A program made the translations under genes and the position numbers. Positions 44,180 to 51,853 of a stretch of 64,000 bases of DNA are shown in pieces. The notes under the pieces are model-generated. The model was not told the origin of the DNA and did no database searches. It was given only the letters and a program-made list of their open reading frames with translations. Location: the NCBI GenBank assembly GCA_964392085.1, contig CAYMOV010000003.1, positions 25,290-89,289 on the forward strand, read 5' to 3'. Source of the stretch: CAYMOV01 sp964392085 (lineage in GTDB: Bacteria; Oederibacteriota; Muellerivitia; Muellerivitales; Muellerivitaceae). How positions within the stretch are numbered: the stretch's first letter is position 1; each line of letters starts with the position of its first letter.

Positions 44180-46276
44180 ATGAACACCTCCGATTATAAA
44201 GACGCTTTCCTGGCGGAATCCCGCGAACACCTGGCCAACCTGAACAGGTCGCTCCTCACCCTTGAGAAGAACCCGACCGATGACGCCTCGATCAAGGAGA
44301 TCTTCCGGGCGGCCCACACCCTGAAGGGCATGTCCGCCACCATGGGCTACGAGCCCATGGCCCGGCTGACCCACGAGATGGAAAGCGCCCTCGAACCGGT
44401 CCGCGTCGGCCAAAAGCCGCTCAACCCCGCCCTGGTGGATGTCCTTTTCGCCTGCCTGGACCAGCTGGAAGGCTGGATCCAGGGACTGGTCAAATCCGAA
44501 ACCCTGGATGTCGCCCCGCTCCCTGCGCTCTTGGCCCGACTGCAGGTGGCCGCTTCCGGGGCGAAAGCCCCGGCCCCCCTTCCCCCGACCGCCACCGATT
44601 CCAAAGGCCTGCGTTTCGAGTTCGACGAGAACGAGAAGGATGTCCTGTCGCAGGCCCGGTCCGGCGGCTTTTCGGTTCTCCAGGTGGGGGTCGAACTGGA
44701 TCCTGCCTGCGCCTTCAAGGAAGTCCGGGCCTTCATGGTCCTCCGAAACCTGAACTCCCTGGGGGAAGTGGTACGGAGCGAGCCTTCACCCGAGGACATC
44801 GAGGCCGGGCGTTTCGGCCGGGGTTTTTGGCTGGTGGTGGTCACCGACCAGTCCCCGGAGGCCATCCGAAAATCGGTCGAGGGGATCACCGAGGTGGCCG
44901 CGGTGACCGTGGAAACCTACCGGGAATTGCCGTCCGCCCCCCCCGGCGTTTCCCCGGCCCGAATTTATGACGCCGAGGCCACGGCTTCGATCACCTCCCC
45001 GTCCGCCCCCCCGGGCAAATCCGGAGTCCCGACCGCCTCCATCCCACGGGACGACCGCCCCACGGTGACCCCGACGGTCCGGGTCCACACCACAAAACTG
45101 GACCGGCTCATGGCCCTGGTCCAGGAACTGGTCATCGCCAAGATCCGCTTCGAGCAGACCGCCCTGTCCACCGGGCTGAAGGAACTGCAGGAGCCCCTCA
45201 CCCAGCTCCATTACATCGCAGGGGAACTCCAGAACGTCATCACCGAGGTGCGGCTGGTTCCCGTCAAGATGATCTTCGACCGCTTTCCACGGATGGTGCG
45301 GGACTTGGCCAAGTCCCTCGGGAAGAACATCGAGTTGGTGATGGAGGGCGGCGACATCGAGTTGGACCGCACCATCGTCGATGAGATGAGCGAACCCCTG
45401 GTCCACCTCCTGCGCAACGGGGTGGACCACGGGATCGAGATGCCCGAGGAGAGGTCCCGGGCCGGGAAATCGGCCCAGGGAACCCTGAAACTGACGGCCC
45501 GCCGCGAACGGTCGCATGTCCTGGTCACCCTGGAGGACGACGGGCGGGGGATCGACCCCAGGCTCCTCCGCGACAAGGCGGTGCAGAAGGGGATCTTGAC
45601 GGCCGAGGAAGCCGAACGCCTCACCGACGAGGAGGCCCTCAGGCTGATCTCCACGCCTGGGTTTTCCACCAAGAGCGAAACCACCACGGTCTCGGGACGG
45701 GGCGTGGGGGTGGACGTCGCCAAGACCAAGGTGGAATCCCTGGGCGGGTCGTTCCGCATCCAAAGCGAAAAGGGACAGGGCACCACGTTCCTCCTCCGGT
45801 TCCCCCTGACGCTCGCCATCGTGAAGGCGCTCCTCGTCCGGGTTGCCGGCGAGATCTTCGCCGTGCCGGTGGCGTATGTGGTGGAGACCGTCGAGGTGGG
45901 CCCCGAGCAAAAACGCCTGGTCCAGCAGCAGGAAACCATCCTGCTCCGGGACGAAGTGATCCCCCTTTACCACCTGCGGGAACTGCTGGAACTGCCCGGC
46001 GGGACCGAACCGGCCCCCGGCCCGGACGGGGCCGTGATCGAGGCCTCGGTCATCATCGCCGAAGTGGGGGATTCCCGGGTGGGCCTTCAGGTCGACGACA
46101 TCCTGGGCCAGTCCGAAATCGCGCTCAAATCGTTGGACCGGTTCATGAAGGGCTTGAAGGGTTACGCCGGGGTCACCATCCTGGGGGACGGGCGGATCGC
46201 CCTCATCCTGGACTTGGTCGCCCTTTTGGAGGACCTGCGCCGCCGCCGATTCCATTTGACGCCCGCCACATCCTGA
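44180..46276 (+). CDS. cheA: Chemotaxis histidine kinase CheA
   Basis: 698 residues. P1 Hpt: His46 in AAHTLKGMSATMG. A CheY/CheB-binding P2-like segment at about 140-260, then P3 dimerisation (TTKLDRLMALVQELVIAK, from about 305). P4 kinase: LLRNGVDHGIE (N box), EDDGRGID, GRGVGVDVAKTK. P5 CheW-like: VPVAYVVETVEVGP to the end. It autophosphorylates on His46 and passes phosphate to CheY and CheB. All catalytic boxes are intact. The array is completed by CheW and the unusual MshEN-CheW fusion. Confidence 0.96.
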   Translation: MNTSDYKDAFLAESREHLANLNRSLLTLEKNPTDDASIKEIFRAAHTLKGMSATMGYEPMARLTHEMESALEPVRVGQKPLNPALVDVLFACLDQLEGWIQGLVKSETLDVAPLPALLARLQVAASGAKAPAPLPPTATDSKGLRFEFDENEKDVLSQARSGGFSVLQVGVELDPACAFKEVRAFMVLRNLNSLGEVVRSEPSPEDIEAGRFGRGFWLVVVTDQSPEAIRKSVEGITEVAAVTVETYRELPSAPPGVSPARIYDAEATASITSPSAPPGKSGVPTASIPRDDRPTVTPTVRVHTTKLDRLMALVQELVIAKIRFEQTALSTGLKELQEPLTQLHYIAGELQNVITEVRLVPVKMIFDRFPRMVRDLAKSLGKNIELVMEGGDIELDRTIVDEMSEPLVHLLRNGVDHGIEMPEERSRAGKSAQGTLKLTARRERSHVLVTLEDDGRGIDPRLLRDKAVQKGILTAEEAERLTDEEALRLISTPGFSTKSETTTVSGRGVGVDVAKTKVESLGGSFRIQSEKGQGTTFLLRFPLTLAIVKALLVRVAGEIFAVPVAYVVETVEVGPEQKRLVQQQETILLRDEVIPLYHLRELLELPGGTEPAPGPDGAVIEASVIIAEVGDSRVGLQVDDILGQSEIALKSLDRFMKGLKGYAGVTILGDGRIALILDLVALLEDLRRRRFHLTPATS

Positions 46277-46292
46277 AACCGAAGGATTATTC

Positions 46293-46907
46293 ATGCCCTT
46301 GAACCTGAAGGAACTGAGCCCCAACCAAATGGACGCACTGCGGGAGGTGGGGAACATCGGCGCGGGCCACGCCGCCACGGCCCTCTCCCAATTGTTGGGC
46401 AAGAAGATCATGATCACCGTGCCGGAGGCGTCGATCCTCGCCATCAAGGACGTCCCCAACCTTGTGGGGGACCCGGGGACGCTGGTGGCGGGCCTGTACT
46501 TGTCCATCCTGGGCGACGCCACGGGTAAGATCCTCTTGCTGTTGCCTAGGGATTCCGCCCTGAACCTGGCCGACATGCTGTTGAAGCAACCCATGGGCAC
46601 CAGCATGATCCTGTCCGAACTGGGCCATTCGGCCATCAAGGAGGCCGGGAACATCCTGACGGGGGCCTACCTCAGCGCGCTCAATGAGTTCCTCGGGATG
46701 CTCCTCCTGATCTCGGTGCCGACCCTGGTCTTCGATATCGCGGGGGCGGTGCTCCAGACCGTGACCCAGGGCTTGGAGGACGTGACTGAGCTCCTCTGCA
46801 TCGAGACCCAGTTCATCGACGACAAGCAGATCATCAGCGGGTATTTCCTCCTGATCCCGGACAACGCGAGCCTTCGGGCCATCTTCCAGTCGATCAAGGT
46901 GAGATAA
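46293..46907 (+). CDS. cheC: CheC-type CheY-P phosphatase
   Basis: 204 residues from ATG 46293, 16 bases after cheA. Both catalytic helices are intact: E18 and N21 in REVGNIGAGHAA, and E116 and N119 in KEAGNILTGAY. The two halves are related by internal duplication, as in CheC. It dephosphorylates CheY and, with CheD, feeds back on receptor modification. It shares alignment register with the one-site paralogue at 40715-41350 (the second-site residues are at the same numbers). Confidence 0.93.
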   Translation: MPLNLKELSPNQMDALREVGNIGAGHAATALSQLLGKKIMITVPEASILAIKDVPNLVGDPGTLVAGLYLSILGDATGKILLLLPRDSALNLADMLLKQPMGTSMILSELGHSAIKEAGNILTGAYLSALNEFLGMLLLISVPTLVFDIAGAVLQTVTQGLEDVTELLCIETQFIDDKQIISGYFLLIPDNASLRAIFQSIKVR

Positions 46908-46959
46908 CGGCAATGAGGAATGGGAAAACCCAACTGTGTCTTACCGTTTATTCCCCGTT

Positions 46960-47022
46960 CCTTACCTTCGTGGTAAAGGAATCTGTGGCTCTGTGTCCCT
47001 GTGGTGAAACCGCAGTTTTAAG
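46960..47022. repeat. ACCACAG-family half repeat
   Basis: TTCGTGGTAAAGGAATCTGTGG and CTCTGTGTCCCTGTGGTGAAA at about 46968-47008 resemble one arm of the palindromic element at 58.1 kb. It lies in the cheC-FtsA-like gap of 124 bases. Confidence 0.45.
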
Positions 47023-47031
47023 GTGGGTGTG

Positions 47032-49161
47032 ATGGAATTCATCTACGCCCTCGACATCGGCACCCGCAAGGTCGCGGGCTTGGTGGGACGCCGCACGGCC
47101 CGGGGGGCCGAGGTCCTGGCCCTGGAGGTGCGCGAACACCGTGACCGCTCCATGGTGGACGGCCAGGTCCATGACGTTCCCGCGGTGGCCGCCGTCGTCC
47201 GGGAGGTTACGCGCGCCCTGGAAGAGAAGATCGGTTGCCCCTTGCCGGAGGTGGCCCTGGCGGCGGCGGGCCGGTCCCTCCGCACCGCCCGGGGTTCCGC
47301 GGCCATGGACCATTCCCCGTTTGAGCCGGTCACCGTCCGCGATGTCCGGTTCCTTGAGCGCTTGGCGCTCCAGAACGCCTTGAGGGACTCGGGCGCGGCG
47401 GACCGCTACCATTGCGTGGGGTATGTGCCGGTCCAATGGCGCCTGGATGGGGCGGCCGTGAAGTCCCTCGAGGGACACCGGGGCTCCAAACTGGATCTCG
47501 AACTCCTGGCCACCTTCCTTCCGTATCTTGTCCTGGAGGGCCTTTTGGGCGTGGCCCAGCTGGCCGGCCTGAAGGCCGTCTGCCTGACCTTGGAGCCCAT
47601 CGCGGCCCTGGAAGCCGTCGTTCCGCCGGACCTCCGCCAGCTCAACCTGGCGCTCGTGGACGTGGGGGCCGGCACCTCCGATATCGCCTTGGTCAAGGGC
47701 GGATCCGTGACCGCCTTCGCCATGGTTCCCTTCGCGGGCGATGAGGTCACCGAGTCCCTTTGCGAGCACTTCGTCCTGGATTTCCACCAAGCCGAGAAGG
47801 TGAAACGGGCCCTGTCCTCCTCGGACGAGCCGTTCGCGGCCGGGGAGGACATCTTCGGCCATCCGTTGTCCATTCCCCGGGCGGAGGGCCTGCGGGTCAC
47901 GGGCCTAGCCGTGGCCGACCTTTCCCGGCAGGTGGCCGACCGGATTTTGGAACTGAACCAGGGTTCCCCCGCGGCCGTCGTCCTGGTCGGGGGCGGGAGC
48001 GCGACCGCCGGGTTGTCCGAAAGGCTGGGGCTGGACCTGAACCTCGAGTCCCGGCGGCTCGGCGTCCGGAAGCCCGACCAGTCGAAGGACCTCGAGGACC
48101 GGACCGGATTCCTGAACGAGGCCTGGGGCGTCACACCCGCCGGCATCCTCCTGATCGCGGCCCGGAACAAGGGCCTGGTGATCCAGAATGTCCGCCTCAA
48201 CGGCACCGCCTATTCCCTCCTGCGGCTCGACGAGTCGGTTTCGGTCTTGGACCTCTTGGCCCAGGCGGGCGTGCCGGTCCAACCGGGCGGGGACCAGGCG
48301 GGGGAGCCGCTGGCCTTCACCCATAACGGCCAACCCCGCGTGGTGTCCGGCACGGCGGGGCGTCCCGCGGTGCTCCGGGTGAACGGGATCGAATCCTCCC
48401 TGGGCGATCCCCTGCCGCCCGACGCGGAAGTGACCTTCCTGCCCCCTGAAATAGGTGGGAACGGGTTCCTGACGGCCGGCCAGCTGATGGCGGAAGCGGG
48501 GGAGGTGGCCTGTTTCCTGAACGGGATCCCCGTGGTGACCAGGGCCCAGGTCAGCCAAGGCGGCCGGATCCTGGCCCCCGACGAGGCGATCCTCCCGGCG
48601 GCCCGGGTGGAGACGGGACTCTCGACGAAGTTGGGGGAGATCCTCGAGTCCCAGGGCTTCGAGATCAGCGGTGAGGTGAGCCGCCAAATCCTGGTCTCGG
48701 TCAACGGGGATCCCCGCTACCTGACCCAGAAGAACTACCTTCTCAAGGTCAACGGCCGGGAGGCCGATTTCAACCATGAGGTGAAGTCCGGGGACGTGGT
48801 GGAGTTCGCCCGGAACACCCAATCCCATTTCCGGGTCCGGGACGTGGTCACCCCGCCCCGGGACGGTCCCAGCCTCCGTTTGACGGTCAATGGAAGGGCT
48901 TTCGAGCTCAAGGGGGAACCCGGCCGGATGTTCATGAACGGCTCGGCCGTCTCCCCGGATGAATTTGTCATCGATCATGCTACACTTGTGACACGAGAGG
49001 GTCAGTCGGCCGTGGGTTTGGTGTCCCATCTCCTGGCCCAGATCGAGAAGCCCCAGCCCACGGCCCCGGGCCAAAGGCTGCGCCTGGTGGTGGACGGCCT
49101 GGAAGCCGGTTTCACCACCCCGCTGAAGGATGGATCCAGCGTACTGGTCGGTTTCGAGTAA
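47032..49161 (+). CDS. FtsA/PilM-like actin-fold protein with C-terminal ubiquitin-like repeats
   Basis: 709 residues; ATG 47032 is preferred over GTG 47023 because AGGTGG (47021-47026) is spaced for it. ASKHA nucleotide site: ALDIGTRKVAG at 6-16, ALVDVGAGTSDIALVKGG near 210, and LVGGGSATAGL near 325. The FtsA-type SHS2-like insertion lies about 80-160. This long form is the FtsA-like paralogue known from some Firmicutes and thermophiles. The C-terminal ~320 residues hold about three beta-grasp-like modules (VRLNGTAYSLLRLDESVSVLD; LKVNGREADFNHEVKSGDVVEF; LTVNGRAFELKGEPG). PilM, which anchors the pilus inner platform, shares the fold; neighbours fit either polarity or pilus duty. Confidence 0.75.
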   Translation: MEFIYALDIGTRKVAGLVGRRTARGAEVLALEVREHRDRSMVDGQVHDVPAVAAVVREVTRALEEKIGCPLPEVALAAAGRSLRTARGSAAMDHSPFEPVTVRDVRFLERLALQNALRDSGAADRYHCVGYVPVQWRLDGAAVKSLEGHRGSKLDLELLATFLPYLVLEGLLGVAQLAGLKAVCLTLEPIAALEAVVPPDLRQLNLALVDVGAGTSDIALVKGGSVTAFAMVPFAGDEVTESLCEHFVLDFHQAEKVKRALSSSDEPFAAGEDIFGHPLSIPRAEGLRVTGLAVADLSRQVADRILELNQGSPAAVVLVGGGSATAGLSERLGLDLNLESRRLGVRKPDQSKDLEDRTGFLNEAWGVTPAGILLIAARNKGLVIQNVRLNGTAYSLLRLDESVSVLDLLAQAGVPVQPGGDQAGEPLAFTHNGQPRVVSGTAGRPAVLRVNGIESSLGDPLPPDAEVTFLPPEIGGNGFLTAGQLMAEAGEVACFLNGIPVVTRAQVSQGGRILAPDEAILPAARVETGLSTKLGEILESQGFEISGEVSRQILVSVNGDPRYLTQKNYLLKVNGREADFNHEVKSGDVVEFARNTQSHFRVRDVVTPPRDGPSLRLTVNGRAFELKGEPGRMFMNGSAVSPDEFVIDHATLVTREGQSAVGLVSHLLAQIEKPQPTAPGQRLRLVVDGLEAGFTTPLKDGSSVLVGFE

Positions 49162-49277
49162 CGACGCCTGTATCACGACACTTCTCGAGGTTGGGCCCAG
49201 GGCCCGGAGGGACCGATGAACCATCCGATCCGTTTTCCCGCCGGACAGCCGTTCCACGCGATCGATCAAGGACGCCT

Positions 49278-50357
49278 ATGACCACCGCCGCCGAAACCCT
49301 CGGCAAACTCAACGGGTTCTGCAAATCCGAAAAGGCCGGCCGGGACGACCTCCTCAATTGCTGCAATGAGCTACTCCTCGAATACAAGTTCGAGACCGTC
49401 TTCATCGCCGCCGGTCCCTCTCCCGAGGAGACCCCCAAGACCCTCGTCTGGCTTGGCATCGAGGAGATGGTGGATAAGTCCCTCTGGCGGGTGGGCGTCG
49501 AGGACCGGATCGCCCTGACCCAGACCTCCTTTAAGTCCATCCCCGACGTGACCGGCCCCGTGATGTTCAACCCGCACGGCTCCCTCAAGATCCAAAAGAC
49601 CGGAAGCGGCGTGTATTTCGCCCTTTACCACCCCGGACGGGGATACCTGATCCTGGGCTGCGCCCACCGGGAGACGAGGCAGTACCCGAGCAAATTGACC
49701 GACGAGCTGGCCGCGGTCTGGAAGGACTGGAAGGATAACCTGTGGGAGGTGGCGGCGCGGGTCCTGCGGCAGCTCCAGATCGACGCCAAGGCCGTGGAGG
49801 AGGCCCAGATGCGGGCCACCGAGGAGGCCTCCCGGGTGGCCGGGGGCATGACCCTGTCCGGGAACAGCAAGCTCCCCAAGCGGTTCGTGACGGTGGTGGA
49901 CGAACCCACGCGGTTGTTCAACCGGCATTATTTCGAGGAGAGCCTCTCGGTGGAGGCGGAGCGGGCCAAGCGCTACAACCGGAACCTGACCCTGATCCTG
50001 CTGAGTGTCGCCCCCCTGGGCAAGGTCGATGAGAAGGGCGAGAACCTCCTGGTCCAACAGGCCGCCGAGACCCTCGTGGCCAGCCTGCGGAAGGTGGACA
50101 TCCTCTGCCGCATCGAGAAGTATAAGTTCGCCCTGCTATTGCCCGACACGCCCAACGAGAACGGCGTCATCATCGCCCGCCGGGTGTTCAAGCACTTCAA
50201 GGGCCTGATGGGGGATAAGCCCACGGCCTTCCTGAACCTCGCCTCGGCCTCCTATCCCCGCCACGCCTCCGACGCCCCGGCCCTTTTGGCCAAGGCGGAG
50301 GAACAGATGGACCAGGCCAAGGCCGCCGGGCCCAATAAGGCGGTATTGTCGGAATGA
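49278..50357 (+). CDS. Degenerate GGDEF domain protein
   Basis: 359 residues from ATG 49278 with AAGGA at 49268-49272. The first ~165 residues are an unrecognised sensory region, possibly GAF-like. A GGDEF fold follows at about 210-359: VDEPTRLFNRHYFEESL (usual DxLTGLxNRRxF), then RIEKYKFALLLPDT. At the signature GG(D/E)EF the residues are EKYKF at 280-284, so cyclic-di-GMP synthesis is not expected. Such domains can bind GTP or the dinucleotide, or act as protein binders. Proximity to the MshEN-CheW gene is suggestive. It ends the envelope-chemosensory block; dprA follows after 83 bases. Confidence 0.75.
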   Translation: MTTAAETLGKLNGFCKSEKAGRDDLLNCCNELLLEYKFETVFIAAGPSPEETPKTLVWLGIEEMVDKSLWRVGVEDRIALTQTSFKSIPDVTGPVMFNPHGSLKIQKTGSGVYFALYHPGRGYLILGCAHRETRQYPSKLTDELAAVWKDWKDNLWEVAARVLRQLQIDAKAVEEAQMRATEEASRVAGGMTLSGNSKLPKRFVTVVDEPTRLFNRHYFEESLSVEAERAKRYNRNLTLILLSVAPLGKVDEKGENLLVQQAAETLVASLRKVDILCRIEKYKFALLLPDTPNENGVIIARRVFKHFKGLMGDKPTAFLNLASASYPRHASDAPALLAKAEEQMDQAKAAGPNKAVLSE

Positions 50358-50440
50358 TCCGGCATCAACAGCCGCCATTCCTCGCGTTGGCCTAGTCTCC
50401 GTCATAGTCGTCCACGCCCAGTCCTGCGTACTATTTCCCG

Positions 50441-51541
50441 ATGGATTCACGAACCGCGCTCCTGGCCCTCCACCTGACCGGTGTCATCGGCCCGCGCCGC
50501 CTTTTGGCGGCCCGGAAGCGGTATGCCGACCTCTCCGATGTCTTCGGCGCGACCCCGGAAGACCTGGCCGCCCTCCCCGACTGGACGGCCGCCTGCGCGA
50601 GGAAGGCCCTGGCCCTGGACAAGCCCTGGGATCGGGTCCACCAGGAGCTTGAAAAGGCCCAAGTCCTCGGGGTGGCCTGCCTGGTGGAGGGGGATGAAGA
50701 ATTCCCCACGGTATTTTCGGACCTCTACGACCCGCCCTTTGTCCTCTGGCGTCGAGGCACCTATACGGAGAAGGACTGCAGGGCCCTGGCCATCGTGGGT
50801 TGCCGTAAACCCAGCAGTTACGGCAGGTCCGCGTCGAAACAATTGGCTGAACAGCTCACGACCTACGGCTACACGATCGTCTCGGGCCTGGCCCGGGGCA
50901 TCGACACGGCGGCCCATGAGGGGGCCCTGGAAAACCCCCGAGGTCGGACGATCGCCTTCCTGGGAAGCGGGTTGAACGAGCTTTATCCCCCCGAGAACAA
51001 GAAGCTGGCGTTCCGGATCGCCGAACGGGGCGCGCTCTTCAGCGAATACCCCCTGGACGCTCGGCCCTTGGCCCTTCATTTCCCCCAACGAAACCGCCTG
51101 ATCAGCGGCTCCTCCAAGGGGGTCCTGGTGGTGGAGGCGGGGGAAGGCAGCGGGTCCCTCATCACGGTGGACCACGCGTTGGACCAGGGCAAAACGGTCT
51201 TCGCGGTGCCGGGGCCGATCCAACATTCCCAGTCCGAGGGTACCCACGAGCTGATCCGCCAGGGCGCCAAACTCGTCATACGGGCGGAGGATATCCTGGC
51301 GGAGTTCGGCGAGTTGACGAGGCCCAAGGGGGAAGCCGCGCGCCGGGCGGTCCCGCCGACGGGGAGCTTGAGCGAAGAGGAGGGGAACGTGTTGGAAAGG
51401 CTGGGCTTCTCACCGGTCCATGTGGACGCCCTGGCCCGCGACGCGGGGCTTTCGGCCAGACGATTGAGTGAGGTCCTGTTGATCCTGGAGATGAAGGGCT
51501 TCGTGAAACAGACGCCGGGCAACAGCTACGTCAAAGCCTGA
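50441..51541 (+). CDS. dprA: DNA-processing protein DprA
   Basis: 366 residues from ATG 50441. N-terminal SAM-like region, then the Rossmann fold with LAIVGCRKPSSYG, SGLARGIDTAAHEGAL, FPQRNRLISG, GSLITVDHALDQGK and VFAVPG; a C-terminal winged helix is at about 310-366 (HVDALARDAGLSARRLSEVLLILEMKG). It loads RecA onto incoming single-stranded DNA and protects it in natural transformation. Normal length. It is next to topA, a widespread pairing. Confidence 0.95.
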   Translation: MDSRTALLALHLTGVIGPRRLLAARKRYADLSDVFGATPEDLAALPDWTAACARKALALDKPWDRVHQELEKAQVLGVACLVEGDEEFPTVFSDLYDPPFVLWRRGTYTEKDCRALAIVGCRKPSSYGRSASKQLAEQLTTYGYTIVSGLARGIDTAAHEGALENPRGRTIAFLGSGLNELYPPENKKLAFRIAERGALFSEYPLDARPLALHFPQRNRLISGSSKGVLVVEAGEGSGSLITVDHALDQGKTVFAVPGPIQHSQSEGTHELIRQGAKLVIRAEDILAEFGELTRPKGEAARRAVPPTGSLSEEEGNVLERLGFSPVHVDALARDAGLSARRLSEVLLILEMKGFVKQTPGNSYVKA

Positions 51542-51558
51542 AAAAACTCAACCCATTT

Positions 51559-51639
51559 CCACCACAGAGACACAGGGCTTTCAAATTGATCTGAGACTTA
51601 AAATCAAAATCCGCGTGCATCCGTGTGATTCGGCGGTTC
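51559..51639. repeat. ACCACAGAGACACAG-type palindromic intergenic repeat
   Basis: In the 312-base gap between dprA and topA, a left arm CCACCACAGAGACACAGG (51559-51576) faces a right arm with ATCCGCGTGCATCCGTGTG (about 51610-51628) and TTCGGCGGTT. The latter word is of a kind seen in other bacteria as AATCCGCG repeats. The rest of the gap holds the topA promoter and no gene. Confidence 0.5.
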
Positions 51640-51727
51640 GCGTATGTATTTTTGATTCCGGTTCAACGCGGTTCCGGCCTGTCAAGGGTGAAAATGTCCA
51701 GCCGAGTGATTTAAATCCCCCCCAAAC

Positions 51728-51757
51728 TTGACAAGGGCTCCGAGCGGACCCTATCCT
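51728..51757 (+). promoter_or_regulatory. Candidate sigma70-type promoter for topA
   Basis: TTGACA (51728-51733), an 18-base spacer and TATCCT (51752-51757), about 97 bases before the topA start. Confidence 0.55.
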
Positions 51758-51853
51758 TGCCCGCATCCCAACCAACCCTACTCCGGGTGGTGAAGAGGAA
51801 ATTATCCGCCGGCGGCCCCGTCCGTTTCCGGCGCGGATCCTTGAAGGAGCCTC

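Noticed and set aside
44786..46654. Long minus-strand frame opposite cheA/cheC
   Set aside because: Sense strand has clear CheA and CheC domains.
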